Below are positions 9,296 through 17,636 of a stretch of DNA of 64,000 nt, piece by piece (positions within the stretch are counted from its first letter, which is position 1; the number at the start of each line of letters is the position of its first letter). Origin of the DNA: Mycolicibacter longobardus (GTDB taxonomy: Bacteria > Actinomycetota > Actinomycetes > Mycobacteriales > Mycobacteriaceae); assembly GCF_002102265.1 (NCBI RefSeq), contig NZ_LQPG01000028.1:1-64000 (forward strand), written 5' to 3'. The position numbers and the translations under genes are program-made. Below the pieces are notes generated by a model. The model did no database searches, was not told where the DNA came from, and was given only the letters and a program-made list of their open reading frames with translations.

Positions 9296-9769
9296 TCAAA
9301 CCTGGGCTGTGGCCAGCAGAGCACGGATGCCCGCGGGGATCGGCACCGGCCGGCGGCTGGTGCGGTCGACGTAGACGTGCACCCAGTGTCCGAGCGCCGC
9401 CAAGGGGGCGAGTTCCCCGCTGTCGTCCGGGGCCCGGAACACCGCGAGCCGGTAGGTGACGCTGCTGCGCCCCAGCCGGGTGACCGCCAGCCCGACGGCG
9501 AGCCGGTCCGGAAAGCCGAGTTCGCCCAGGAATCGGCAGCCCGACTCTGCGACCACCCCGAGCTCCGGCATGGCGACCGGATCAAGGTCTCGGACATTGG
9601 CGGCGATCCAGCCGTTGATCGCGGTGTCGAACAGCTGGTAGTACACCGCGTTGTTGAGGTGGCCGAACATGTCGTTGTCGGCCCAGCGGGTCAGCACCGG
9701 CCAGTGCACCGGAAAGTCGTGGCTGGTCAGCCCTTCCGGCGCCGGCGGGACCGCTGCGTCCGAACTCAT
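9296..9769 (-). CDS. Hotdog-fold acyl-CoA thioesterase (4HBT type, Rv0163-like)
   Basis: A 157-residue single-hotdog protein of the 4-hydroxybenzoyl-CoA thioesterase superfamily, expected to hydrolyse acyl-CoA. The motif FPVHWPVLTRWADNDMFGHLNNAVYYQLFDTAI contains the catalytic Asp of the 4HBT family (RWADNDMFGH). Strands such as RLGRSSVTYRLAVF and a basic C-terminus complete the fold. It begins at an ATG 14 bases from the divergent adhE1 start, so both promoters overlap. Position matches Rv0163 next to adhE1 in M. tuberculosis. Confidence 0.85.
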   Translation of the reverse strand: MSSDAAVPPAPEGLTSHDFPVHWPVLTRWADNDMFGHLNNAVYYQLFDTAINGWIAANVRDLDPVAMPELGVVAESGCRFLGELGFPDRLAVGLAVTRLGRSSVTYRLAVFRAPDDSGELAPLAALGHWVHVYVDRTSRRPVPIPAGIRALLATAQV

Positions 9770-9783
9770 GGTTGTATTCCAGC

Positions 9784-10890
9784 ATGATCACCATCCGCGG
9801 GGCGGTGCTGGAGCGGATCGGGGCGTCTCGCCCGTATTCGGCCTCGCGCCCGCTGGCGGTGACCGAGGTGGAGCTGGCTCCACCCGGCGCGGGTGAACTG
9901 CTGGTGCGGGTGGAGGCGGCCGGGGTCTGTCACTCGGATCTGTCGGTGGTGGACGGCAATCGGGTGCGGCCGGTGCCGATGCTGCTGGGCCACGAGGCCG
10001 CCGGCATCGTCGAGGCCGTCGGCGCCGACGTCACCGGGGTGCGGCCCGGGCAGCGGGTGGTGCTGACGTTCCTGCCCCGCTGCGGCAACTGTCCGGCCTG
10101 CGCCACCGACGGTATGGCCCCGTGCCAGCCCGGCAGCGCCGCCAATGGCGCGGGCACCCTGCTCGACGGCGGGATCCGGCTGCACCGCGCCGGGCAGACC
10201 GTCTACCACCACCTCGGGGTCTCCGGGTTCGCCACCCACGCGGTGGTGAGTGCGGCCAGCGCGGTGCCGGTGCCCGACGACGTCCCGCCGACGGTGGCCG
10301 CCCTGCTGGGTTGCGCGGTGCTGACCGGTGGCGGCGCGGTGCTCAACGTCGGCCGCCCGGCACCGGGTGACACCGTCGCCGTCGTCGGACTCGGTGGGGT
10401 CGGGATGGCCGCGGTGCTGACGGCGCTGGCCCACGATGAGGTACGGGTCATCGCGATCGACCGGCTGGCCGACAAGCTCTCCGCCGCAACCGCTCTGGGC
10501 GCTCACGCCACCTACACCCCGCAGCAGGCCGTCGACGAGGGGGTGCGCGCCCCGGTGGTGATCGAGGCGGCAGGTCACCCGGCCGCGCTGCAGACCGCGA
10601 TCGACGTGACCGCCCCGGGTGGTCGCACCATCACCGTGGGCCTGCCGCCGCCGGATGCCCGGATCAGCCTGTCGCCGTTGGCCCTGGTCGCCGAGGGCCG
10701 CTCGTTGATCGGCAGCTACCTGGGTTCGGCGGTGCCCGCCCGTGACATCCCCCGGTTCGTCGAGTTGTGGCGGTCGGGCCGGCTGCCGGTGGAGCGCCTG
10801 GTGTCCTCCACCGTGCCGCTCGAGCAGATCAACGAGGCCATGGACCAGCTTGCCGACGGCACCGCGGTGCGTCAGATCATCACGTTCTGA
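9784..10890 (+). CDS. adhE1: Zinc-dependent alcohol dehydrogenase (AdhE1, Rv0162c-like)
   Basis: MDR-superfamily alcohol dehydrogenase, 368 residues, oxidising alcohols to aldehydes with NAD. Catalytic zinc ligands are seen in GVCHSDLSVVDG and GHEAAGIVEAVG. The structural-zinc lobe reads CGNCPACATDGMAPC. The dinucleotide site is VAVVGLGGVGMAAVLTA. The ATG at 9784 (MITIRGAVLERIG) is chosen over a TTG four codons upstream. No Shine-Dalgarno is obvious, so the mRNA may be leaderless. The 3' end overlaps the convergent SDR gene by 11 bases. This is the last gene matching M. tuberculosis order before the first accessory block. Confidence 0.88.
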   Translation: MITIRGAVLERIGASRPYSASRPLAVTEVELAPPGAGELLVRVEAAGVCHSDLSVVDGNRVRPVPMLLGHEAAGIVEAVGADVTGVRPGQRVVLTFLPRCGNCPACATDGMAPCQPGSAANGAGTLLDGGIRLHRAGQTVYHHLGVSGFATHAVVSAASAVPVPDDVPPTVAALLGCAVLTGGGAVLNVGRPAPGDTVAVVGLGGVGMAAVLTALAHDEVRVIAIDRLADKLSAATALGAHATYTPQQAVDEGVRAPVVIEAAGHPAALQTAIDVTAPGGRTITVGLPPPDARISLSPLALVAEGRSLIGSYLGSAVPARDIPRFVELWRSGRLPVERLVSSTVPLEQINEAMDQLADGTAVRQIITF

Positions 10891-11614
10891 TCTGCAGACA
10901 CTGCCCGCCGTCCACGACGAGCTCGGCACCCGTGATGAACGCCGCGGCGTCCGACACCAGGAACGCCACCGCGTCGGCCACCTCGCCCGGACGGCCGAGG
11001 CGGCCGGTCGGCGACACCGCGGCCAGTCGCTGCTGGGTGGTGTCGTCGAGCATCGGCGTGGCAATCGGCCCGGGAAACACCGCGTTGACCCGGATTCCGG
11101 CCGAGGCGAGCTCGGCGGCGACGGTCTGGGTCAGGCCGCGCAGCGCCCATTTCGACGACCCGTAGGCGCTGTGTTGCGGAAACGGGCGGATCGCCCCGGT
11201 GCTGCAGGTGTTGACGATGGCCGCGCCGCCCGCACCGCGCAGTTGGGTGAGCGCCGCCTGGATTCCCAGGAAGGCCCCGAGACAGTTGACCCGCCAGGCG
11301 TTCTCGAATCTTTCCGGCGTCTCGTCGGCGATGGCCGCACGGTGCAGGGTGCCGGCGTTGTTGATCAGCGCGGTCAGCGCCCCGAACCGCTGCACAGTGG
11401 CGGCGACGGCGGCCTCCCATTGCTCCCGGCGGGTCACGTCCAGCCGGACGCCGATCAGCTGGTCGTCGGCCCGCGCGGTGACGGCGGCGTCCAGTTCGGT
11501 TTCGTCGATGTCGCAGGCGGCGACGGCGAAGCCGTCGGCTCGCAACCGTTCGGCGATCGCCCACCCCTGGCCGCGGGCGGCACCGGTGACCAGGGCGACG
11601 CGGGCCGGACTCAT
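10880..11614 (-). CDS. Short-chain dehydrogenase/reductase (SDR)
   Basis: Classical SDR, 244 residues, NAD(P)-dependent oxidation or reduction of a hydroxyl/keto substrate. Cofactor motif VTGAARGQGWAIAERL is at the N-terminus and NNAG in the middle. The catalytic Ser lies in NTCSTGAIRPF and the Tyr-Lys pair in AYGSSKWALRGL. The end (VVDGGQCL) is typical. The start overlaps the stop of the aldolase gene by four bases, making it the last gene of the minus-strand operon running from about 15.8 kb. It probably acts on an intermediate of that pathway; the substrate cannot be read from sequence. Confidence 0.88.
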   Translation of the reverse strand: MSPARVALVTGAARGQGWAIAERLRADGFAVAACDIDETELDAAVTARADDQLIGVRLDVTRREQWEAAVAATVQRFGALTALINNAGTLHRAAIADETPERFENAWRVNCLGAFLGIQAALTQLRGAGGAAIVNTCSTGAIRPFPQHSAYGSSKWALRGLTQTVAAELASAGIRVNAVFPGPIATPMLDDTTQQRLAAVSPTGRLGRPGEVADAVAFLVSDAAAFITGAELVVDGGQCLQIRT

Positions 11615-12360
11615 CTGCCCTTCGCCTCCTCGAGGTGCTCAAGAACTCCGCGCCGCAACGCCTGCGCCTCGGCTGCCAGCGTGATCATCTGGTAGCCCAG
11701 CCCGGCCAGCGCCGCTCCCGCCGCACCGGAGCCGCCGTGTATCCCGGCGATCACCCCGGCGTCGGAGGCCGCGCGCCGGATTCTTGTCATCGCTTCGCGC
11801 AGGTCGGGGTGGGTGGTGGCCTGGGCGACGTCGACGCCCAAGGAGATCGCCAGGTCGGCGGGTCCGACGTAGATGCCGGCCAGACCGGGAACCGCGCAGA
11901 TGCGCTCCACATCGGCCAGTGCCGCGGCGGTCTCGATCATCGCGAACACGTCGGCCCGCGATTCCAGGGCGGCCGGGTCGTGGCCCAGTCCGGGCCGCAG
12001 CGGGCCGAAGCTGCGCACGCCCGCCGGTGGATAGCGGGTGGCGGCCACCGCGGCCGCCGCCTGTTCGGCGGTCTCGATGAGCGCGATGATGACCGCGTCG
12101 GCCCCGGCATCGAGCACCCGGCCGATCGGCGCCGGATCGGCATTCGGCAACCGCACCGCCTTGGCGATCGGCAGGTGTTCGACATGCCGCAGCATGACGG
12201 CGATCTCGGCGTCGTCGAGGTAGCTGTGTTGAGCGTCGAAGCCCACGTAGTCATAGCCCGCCCGGCCGAACTCCTCCGGACCCAGCGCGGTGGGCCCGGT
12301 GACCCAGCCGCCCCAGAGCGGTGTCCGGTCCGCCAGCGCGGCACGCAGCGCCGAGGTCAT
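11611..12360 (-). CDS. HpcH/HpaI-family class II aldolase
   Basis: A 249-residue TIM-barrel protein of the HpcH/HpaI aldolase/citrate lyase family. These metal-dependent enzymes split 2-keto-4-hydroxy acids into pyruvate or a related acid plus an aldehyde. Visible hallmarks are FDAQHSYLDD (the catalytic Gln-His region), VRLPNADP, ALIETAEQA, GVRSFGP (conserved Arg), AMIETAAAL (metal-binding Glu) and GIYVGPADLAISLG (metal-binding Asp). Both ends overlap neighbouring genes by four bases (SDR downstream, dehydrogenase upstream), indicating tight co-translation. In the cluster it would provide a late carbon-carbon cleavage step. Confidence 0.87.
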   Translation of the reverse strand: MTSALRAALADRTPLWGGWVTGPTALGPEEFGRAGYDYVGFDAQHSYLDDAEIAVMLRHVEHLPIAKAVRLPNADPAPIGRVLDAGADAVIIALIETAEQAAAAVAATRYPPAGVRSFGPLRPGLGHDPAALESRADVFAMIETAAALADVERICAVPGLAGIYVGPADLAISLGVDVAQATTHPDLREAMTRIRRAASDAGVIAGIHGGSGAAGAALAGLGYQMITLAAEAQALRRGVLEHLEEAKGR

Positions 12361-13334
12361 CCGACCATCGCGATCTTGACCCGCTCCGGTACCGGGCGGG
12401 CCGCCAGCTCGAACGCGGCCTGGGCCTCATGCGGGGTGAAGACATGGGTGACGTAGTTGCCCAACAGTTCCGGATGCTCGGCGGCGAACTTGCCTGCGGC
12501 TTCCAGCATCCGTCTGCGCTCCTGTGTGACACCGGATATCAACGTCAGATTGTTGCGCAGCATGGTGCGCATGCTGATCGGGTAGCTGTCGTCATCGGGC
12601 ACACCGAAGTAGAAGACCGTGCCGCCGGGCGCGACGGCTTCGATCGCGTGCCCCAGGGTGGCGACCTGGTGGCCAACCGCCTCGATCACGATGTCCGGCC
12701 GGTCACCGGCATCCAGGTGACGTACCCACCTGTCGCTGGGGGACTGCACCACGGTGTCAACGCCGAAGGCGGCGGCGACATCTCGGCGGTCGACCGGGTC
12801 CACACCGGTGACCCGGCGCGCACCGGCAGCCTTGGCCACGGCGCTGAACAGCAGACCGATCGAGCCCTGCCCGATCACCGCCACATGACGATCGGCCAGC
12901 TCGGTACGTTGCGCAACGGCTTCAATGGCATAGAGCACACACGCCAATGGTTGCAGCCCCACCGCGTGCGCGGGCGGCAACGCCGGGTCGTATGTCGCGA
13001 GTCCCTCGCCGTCGCTGATCACCCGCTCCATCAGGCCGTCGAAACCGGACGCCCAACCCACGAGCCGGTCTCCGGGCCGGTGCTGCGGGTGCCGGCTGAC
13101 GATCACATCCCCAACGATCTCGTGGATGGGGAAGCCCACCTTCTCCGCCGCGCCGGCGCCGTCGTCGCCGGGCAGCCTGCCCTGCGCGCCGCGGAAGGCC
13201 GGCAGGTCACTGCCGCACACCCCGGCCGCGACGAACGCCAGCAGCACCTGCCCCTCACCGACCTGCTGCTCGGTGAGGTCGGGAACATCGATCTGCTCGA
13301 ACTCATACGGCGCGATCAACCGCTGGGCCCACAT
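12357..13334 (-). CDS. MDR-superfamily zinc-type dehydrogenase
   Basis: Medium-chain dehydrogenase, 325 residues, from the ATG at 13334 (MWAQRLIAPYEFEQ). The catalytic-zinc region is recognisable as AGVCGSDLPAF and FPIHEIVGDVI, where the usual GHE is IHE. The structural-zinc Cys cluster is absent, so it belongs to a short-lobed subgroup. The NAD-binding motif is VAVIGQGSIGLLFSAVAKAAGA, ending DP at the beta2 strand. It lies five bases downstream of the P450 stop and overlaps the aldolase gene by four bases. It could oxidise a hydroxylated product of the P450; this is inference from operon order. Confidence 0.85.
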   Translation of the reverse strand: MWAQRLIAPYEFEQIDVPDLTEQQVGEGQVLLAFVAAGVCGSDLPAFRGAQGRLPGDDGAGAAEKVGFPIHEIVGDVIVSRHPQHRPGDRLVGWASGFDGLMERVISDGEGLATYDPALPPAHAVGLQPLACVLYAIEAVAQRTELADRHVAVIGQGSIGLLFSAVAKAAGARRVTGVDPVDRRDVAAAFGVDTVVQSPSDRWVRHLDAGDRPDIVIEAVGHQVATLGHAIEAVAPGGTVFYFGVPDDDSYPISMRTMLRNNLTLISGVTQERRRMLEAAGKFAAEHPELLGNYVTHVFTPHEAQAAFELAARPVPERVKIAMVG

Positions 13335-13339
13335 GGTCC

Positions 13340-14566
13340 TCAGACCTCCACCGGAATGCGGTTCCAGCCCCACTGGAAGCTGGACGGAAGCCTGGTCGCG
13401 CCGTCGTCGACAATGCGGTAGTCGCCGACCCGGCGCAGCCATTCCTGGACCAGGACGGTCACTTCGAGCCGGGCCAGGTGGTAGCCGATGCAGAAGTGCT
13501 GTCCGCGGCCGAAAGCCAGCGACCGCTTTATCGGCCGGTCCCAGTGGAATTCGTCAGGCTCGGGGTACTGACGCTCATCGCGGCTGGCCGACGCCAGCAG
13601 CGTGATGACGCGCTGGCCCGGCTCAATGGTCGTGTCGTGCAGGGCGAACGGCTTACGGGCGGTGCGCGCGAACCACTGCGCCGGCGCGCAGTAGCGGATC
13701 ATCTCCTCGCGCGCCAGCTCCGCGTTGGCCGGATCGGCTCGCACCGCGGCCAGTTGATCGGGTCGGCGAGCCAGCTCCCACAATCCGTGCGCGACGATCT
13801 TGGGCACCGTCTCGGTGCCGCCGATGAAGATGCACAGCAGTTGCGTTGCCGCTTCGATGTCGTCGAGCTCGCTGCCGTCCGGCAGCCGGTAGGCCAGCAT
13901 CCCGTCGACGATCGACAGTTCGTCTTGGCCGCCGGCGGCGCGCCGGCATTGCACGGCCGGGACGAGGTATTCCAGGTAGTTGGGCCGGGCCGCGGCGGTG
14001 TCCACCCCGCTGCCGGCCTGCGCGAGGCTGCCGGCGTTGACCGCCGCCAGCACCTCGGCGGCGAAGTCGATCGGAATGCCCAGGAGTTCGCAAACCACCT
14101 GGGCCACCACGATTCCGCCGTAGTCGCAGGTCAGATCGAAACTTCCGCGGGGCAGCAGCTCATCGAGACGCTGGTTGGCCAGGGTGCGGATCCGGTCCTC
14201 CCAGTCGGCCACCGACCGGGGCCGGAACGCCGGGGACTGCAGCCGGCGGATGTCGTCGTAGATCGGCTTGTCGAAGACGGCGTGGAACGGCAGCGGGTGC
14301 AGCGGTGGATCCGGCACCGGGCCGCTGTTGTGCTGTGCCAGAACGTTGGTCGCCGGCAGTGTTCCCTCGGAGGCGACAAAGGTGCCGTCACTGACCGCCA
14401 GCACATCCCAGATGTCGTCGAATCGGGAGAGCGCGTACAGATCCCACTTGCCGACGTAGTACACCGGGTGGTGGTCGCGGAGCACGCGGTAGTACGGCAG
14501 TGGGTCGGCCATCACGGCCGGGTCGAACGGGTCGTAGGAGAAGTCCGGTGCCGCGATCGTTGTCAC
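13340..14566 (-). CDS. Cytochrome P450
   Basis: Heme monooxygenase, 408 residues, from the GTG at 14566 (VTTIAAPDFSYDPFDP). That GTG overlaps the preceding stop as GTGA, which fixes the start against longer in-frame extensions. Hallmarks: I-helix CIFIGGTETVPK (the usual AGxDT/ET reads GGTET), ExxR in REEMIRYCAP, and heme loop LAFGRGQHFCIGYHLAR. The C-terminal region (SSFQWGWNRIPVE) is P450-like. It needs a ferredoxin and reductase, neither of which is encoded nearby. It is the likely first oxidative step of the 10.9-15.9 kb pathway. Subfamily was not determined. Confidence 0.92.
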   Translation of the reverse strand: MTTIAAPDFSYDPFDPAVMADPLPYYRVLRDHHPVYYVGKWDLYALSRFDDIWDVLAVSDGTFVASEGTLPATNVLAQHNSGPVPDPPLHPLPFHAVFDKPIYDDIRRLQSPAFRPRSVADWEDRIRTLANQRLDELLPRGSFDLTCDYGGIVVAQVVCELLGIPIDFAAEVLAAVNAGSLAQAGSGVDTAAARPNYLEYLVPAVQCRRAAGGQDELSIVDGMLAYRLPDGSELDDIEAATQLLCIFIGGTETVPKIVAHGLWELARRPDQLAAVRADPANAELAREEMIRYCAPAQWFARTARKPFALHDTTIEPGQRVITLLASASRDERQYPEPDEFHWDRPIKRSLAFGRGQHFCIGYHLARLEVTVLVQEWLRRVGDYRIVDDGATRLPSSFQWGWNRIPVEV

Positions 14567-15279
14567 GTTGCGGCTCGTTGCAGCGGGGACGGAGGCAGTG
14601 CCTGCAGGATCGAGTCCTCCCAGCCGTCCCGCAGGGCGGGCGCCACGCTCATCCAGGTGACGATCTCCGCGGGCGGGTGATCCTTCCAGGACGGGTAGTG
14701 CTCGGCGAAGCAGTCCCAGCCGCCGTCGAGTGCCCAGTAGTGGATGACTTCGTTGAAGCGGAACGTGGTGGTGAAGGAACCGAGCCAGCGTTTGCCGGTG
14801 CGCTCCGACCACGGCACGTAGAGCCGTTCCAGCTCCCGGATGTAGTCGTCCTGCCGGCCGGGCTTGGTCTGCATGATCTCCTGAATCACCAGGGTCGCAT
14901 CGAAGTCGGCCGCGCACAGCTGGGACAGGGTCTTGTTCTGCGCGGCCGGGTACATGATGCGGCCCTCTCCCGCGGCGCCGATCCCGGCGAGGTACGCCGC
15001 CCACTCGGCGGTCCGGTGGGATTGGCTGCCGCCGCGGCTCTGCGCCTGCCCGATCCGGGCGTAGTCGGCGAACGCGTCGATCTCCCAGATGACGGTGACC
15101 TGTGGCCAGTGGCCGTTGTAGGGGGTGGTCTCCCACAGCGCGAACAGCCGAGCGCCCAGCTCGGTCATCATCGGCTGGTAGATCTCGGTGAAGGCCCGGG
15201 TGAAATCCTCGCTGAGGCCGCGGCCCAGATCGATCGTCTCGTGCAGGTACAGCAGTGTGTGGTCGTAGTGTTTGCGCAT
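14563..15279 (-). CDS. NIPSNAP-like / dimeric alpha-beta barrel protein
   Basis: A 238-residue protein starting at the ATG at 15279 (MRKHYDHTLLYLHETID), which overlaps the upstream gene stop as ATGA. Two similar alpha-beta halves can be seen: the first includes LGARLFALWETTPYNGHWPQVTVIWEID, the second LVIQEIMQTKPGRQDDYIRELE followed by GKRWLGSFTTTF. This arrangement and the W-rich strands fit NIPSNAP or dimeric ferredoxin-like barrel families, which lack a single shared reaction. The gene sits immediately upstream of the P450 and is probably needed for the same substrate. The family call is tentative and no catalytic residues are assigned. Confidence 0.5.
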   Translation of the reverse strand: MRKHYDHTLLYLHETIDLGRGLSEDFTRAFTEIYQPMMTELGARLFALWETTPYNGHWPQVTVIWEIDAFADYARIGQAQSRGGSQSHRTAEWAAYLAGIGAAGEGRIMYPAAQNKTLSQLCAADFDATLVIQEIMQTKPGRQDDYIRELERLYVPWSERTGKRWLGSFTTTFRFNEVIHYWALDGGWDCFAEHYPSWKDHPPAEIVTWMSVAPALRDGWEDSILQALPPSPLQRAAT

Positions 15280-15830
15280 CAGTCGACCGGCACCAGATCG
15301 GAATTGACGGGCAGACAATGCTTCTGGTCACTGCGGAATATCTCCGGGCCGTCGGCCGAGGCGTCCGCCCCGGCGGCGGCCAGGGCCTGCCTCTTGAATG
15401 CCCGCCCCGCCACGGTGGGAAGGTGCTGCACCGTGCTGAGCCGCTGATCCACCGCCACCGGCCAGCGCTCACCCCACAGGACGACCTCGGTCAGGCTGCG
15501 GCGCAGCGCCAGCTGCACCCGCCGGCGGATCCGCGGGTCGGTGACCAACGCGTCGGCGAACACGGCCAGGCCGTGCCCGGCCGCGTCACCTTCCGGGACG
15601 GCCAGCTCGGTTTCCAGGTCCGCGGCGTGCACGCCCAGGATCTGCAACGGTCGCAGATTCTGATTCGGCGGCACCAGCACCTGCACGTCCCAACCGGTCG
15701 ACGCGCGGTGATACAGCCACCCGCCGGCCCCGCGCACCAGGCCGGCGACGTCGAGGGCGATGACATCAAGGCGGTAGCGCAGATACTGGTCCTCGGGCAT
15801 CGGATCCAGCGCCGCGGCGGTACTCGGCAT
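15279..15830 (-). CDS. Conserved hypothetical protein, first gene of the P450 operon
   Basis: Not recognised. From the ATG at 15830 it encodes about 183 residues (MPSTAAALDPMPEDQYLRYR). An upstream in-frame GTG at 15905 would add 25 residues and sits close to a plausible promoter. The sequence has an N-terminal alpha-beta region (LDVIALDVAGLVRGAGGWLY), a mid-region LEILG-like strand (RPLQILGVHAADLETELAVP), then an Arg-rich helix (DPRIRRRVQLALRRSLTEV). No signal peptide, membrane helix or known motif is seen. It starts the tightly overlapping minus-strand operon with the NIPSNAP-like protein, P450, dehydrogenase, aldolase and SDR, so a substrate-handling role is possible. Confidence 0.6.
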   Translation of the reverse strand: MPSTAAALDPMPEDQYLRYRLDVIALDVAGLVRGAGGWLYHRASTGWDVQVLVPPNQNLRPLQILGVHAADLETELAVPEGDAAGHGLAVFADALVTDPRIRRRVQLALRRSLTEVVLWGERWPVAVDQRLSTVQHLPTVAGRAFKRQALAAAGADASADGPEIFRSDQKHCLPVNSDLVPVD

Positions 15831-15917
15831 CGCACCATCCCAGCTCGTCGTGAGAGTCTCAGGCGGCTCCACCGGCCGGACGAGCCCCGTCCGGCCGCGC
15901 AGCACAACTTCTCCGAG

Positions 15918-15947
15918 ATATTACAGTTGGGGCAGAATTTGTAAAGC
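15918..15947. promoter_or_regulatory. Shared cluster element, copy A (divergent promoter)
   Basis: TTACA (15921-15925), 14 bases, then TGTAAAG (15940-15946), between the divergent unknown/P450 operon and the DUF427 gene. On the minus strand TTTACA, a 16-base spacer and TAATAT form a good -35/-10 pair. On the plus strand ATTACA-N16-TAAAGC could be a promoter for the DUF427 gene. The same spaced motif recurs at 17567-17594 and 19982-20009. It is either an operator or a conserved promoter form. Confidence 0.6.
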
Positions 15948-15967
15948 AACCGAGGAGGTGGGCTCAA

Positions 15968-16663
15968 TTGAGTCTGGTTGCCGGGCACGGCCCGCTCAGC
16001 ACCGAGCGGGCCGGGTGGTTCTCGCCTGAGATCACCGCGGATCTGGTGTATGTCGAACCGCACCCGCGCCGGGTGCGCGCGGTTCGCGGCGATCACACCG
16101 TGATCGACACCGAACACGTCCTGCTGGTGCATCGCCGCGGCGCACCGCTGAGCTACGCCTTCCCGGCAGACGCCGTCGGCGACCTGCCGCATCGGGCGCT
16201 GCCGGAGGCCACCGGGTACGTGCAGGTCCCGTGGGAGGCCGTGGACGCCTGGTTCGAAGAGGGCCGCCGGCTGGTGCACTACCCGCCCAACCCGTATCAC
16301 CGGGTGGACTGCCGGCCCACCCGGCGCGCCCTGCGCGTGGAGGTCGCCGGCGTCTGCCTGGCCGACACCGACGACACCGTGATCCTGTTCGAGACCGCCT
16401 TGCAGCCGCGGCTGTATGTCGCTCCCGAACGGGTCCGCACCGACCTGCTGCAGGCGTCGACGACGTCGACCTACTGCAACTACAAGGGATACGCCAGCTA
16501 CTGGTCCGCGGTCGTCGGAGACACCGTCGTGCCGGACGTGGCCTGGTGCTACCCGGACCCGCTGCCCGAAAGTACGCCCATCGCAGGGTTTTTCAGCTTC
16601 GATATGTCCCGCGTTGACGGCTTCGCCGAGCTGCCGGCGCCCGTCGGGCGCCCCAGCCCATAG
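15968..16663 (+). CDS. DUF427-domain protein
   Basis: About 231 residues from a TTG at 15968, preceded by GAGGAGG at 15952-15958. The C-terminal half has the DUF427 signature STYCNYKGYASYWSAV with PDVAWCYPDPLPES. The N-terminal half repeats the strand pattern of the family (HPRRVRAVRGDHTVIDTEHVLLVH and APLSYAFPADAVGDL), so the protein looks like a double DUF427 unit. DUF427 proteins are small beta-rich proteins of unsettled function, often beside oxidoreductases. It is divergent from the P450 operon across element A. A separate single-domain DUF427 protein lies at 36510-36911. Its 3' end is three bases from the convergent thioesterase gene. Confidence 0.82.
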   Translation: MSLVAGHGPLSTERAGWFSPEITADLVYVEPHPRRVRAVRGDHTVIDTEHVLLVHRRGAPLSYAFPADAVGDLPHRALPEATGYVQVPWEAVDAWFEEGRRLVHYPPNPYHRVDCRPTRRALRVEVAGVCLADTDDTVILFETALQPRLYVAPERVRTDLLQASTTSTYCNYKGYASYWSAVVGDTVVPDVAWCYPDPLPESTPIAGFFSFDMSRVDGFAELPAPVGRPSP

Positions 16664-16666
16664 CTG

Positions 16667-17557
16667 CTAGATCCGCGAGTGTTCGGCGATCCGGCTGTCG
16701 CTGGTACGCAGCGGGCGGATCAGACCGTCCTGGGCGAAGGAGGCGATGAGTTCGCCCTCCTCGGTGTGCACGGTGCCGCGAACGTAGGACATGCCCGCGC
16801 CCACCTGGGTGCTCTCATGGCTGTACAGCAGCCAGCCGTCCCAGCGCACCGGCTCGTGGAAGCTCACCGTGACCGTCATCGGCGCGGTGGACACCGTCAG
16901 GTGCGACTGGCTGGTGCCGATCCCGGCGTGTGCGCGCATGGTCGTCGAGATGCCCAGATGCCCGGTGAAATAAGCGATCAGCGCCTTGGCGAGGTCGTCG
17001 CGGGCGGGAATGGGGTCGTAGTGCAGCCAGGCGTGGAGCTCAGGCGGGCCCACCTCGTCGGGGCTGTTGACGTCGACGACGTCGACCAGGCGCACCTGCC
17101 GTCCGGTCATCGGCATCACGCAGGGGTTGGCCTGCGCGGGGCCTGCCACGTCCGGTCGCGGCAGGTGATGGGTGATGACATCGGCCGACGGGACGTCGGC
17201 GAGCACCGTGATCGTCGCGCAGCGCTTCCCGTTCTGCAGCACCGAGATCACCGCGGTGGCCGTCGAGCGTCCCTCGTTGACCACGTCGATGGTGTACTCC
17301 GCCGCCGGGCCCACCAGGACGGCCCGGGCGAACACCGCGTGCACCGATCGGATCGACTTGTCGCCGAAGCGTTTCGCCGCTCCGACGATGGCCTGCGCCA
17401 GCAGCTGGGTGCCTTCCACCACCTGTCGCTCATCGTCGCCGGCCAGGCCGGTCGCACCGGTGAACCGGTCCGGACCGTCCGCCGTCACCTCCAACAGGTC
17501 GAGCAGGCCGCTGACCGACCAGGGTGTGGGTGCGGAGGTCTCGGTGGGTTGAACCAT
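16667..17557 (-). CDS. Acyl-CoA thioesterase II (TesB-like, double hotdog)
   Basis: A 296-residue double-hotdog protein of the TesB/acyl-CoA thioesterase II family, releasing free acid and CoA from acyl-CoA. The start MVQPTETSAPTPWSVSGLLDLLEV leads into GDDERQVVEGTQLLAQAI and SIRSVHAVFARAVLVG (first hotdog). The second hotdog contains AHAGIGTSQSHLTVSTAPMTVTVSFHEP and DGWLLYSHESTQVGAGMSYVRG, typical of TesB C-termini. It is divergent from the SMP-30 gene with element B in the 79-base gap. It may relieve or recycle CoA in the pathway. Confidence 0.87.
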   Translation of the reverse strand: MVQPTETSAPTPWSVSGLLDLLEVTADGPDRFTGATGLAGDDERQVVEGTQLLAQAIVGAAKRFGDKSIRSVHAVFARAVLVGPAAEYTIDVVNEGRSTATAVISVLQNGKRCATITVLADVPSADVITHHLPRPDVAGPAQANPCVMPMTGRQVRLVDVVDVNSPDEVGPPELHAWLHYDPIPARDDLAKALIAYFTGHLGISTTMRAHAGIGTSQSHLTVSTAPMTVTVSFHEPVRWDGWLLYSHESTQVGAGMSYVRGTVHTEEGELIASFAQDGLIRPLRTSDSRIAEHSRI

Positions 17558-17566
17558 TCCGCGAGC

Positions 17567-17594
17567 GTGACATTTCGGCCTCGTTTTGTAAAGT
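17567..17594. promoter_or_regulatory. Shared cluster element, copy B
   Basis: GTGACA (17567-17572) then TGTAAAG (17587-17593), with TGACA and TGTAAAG separated by 14 bases. It lies between the divergent tesB-like and SMP-30 genes. Read as a plus-strand promoter it is GTGACA-N16-TAAAGT, placing transcription start about 35-40 bases before the SMP-30 GTG. It matches copy C in both half-sites and in the leading GTGACA. Confidence 0.6.
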
Positions 17595-17636
17595 AGGCCT
17601 AAGTCGCGCCCGCGACCGCAGGACAGGAGGGCGACC

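Noticed and set aside
14567..15472. A 5' extension of the P450 frame
   Set aside because: The extension overlaps the NIPSNAP-like gene in another frame and lacks P450 features. The GTG at 14566 overlapping the previous stop is the better start.
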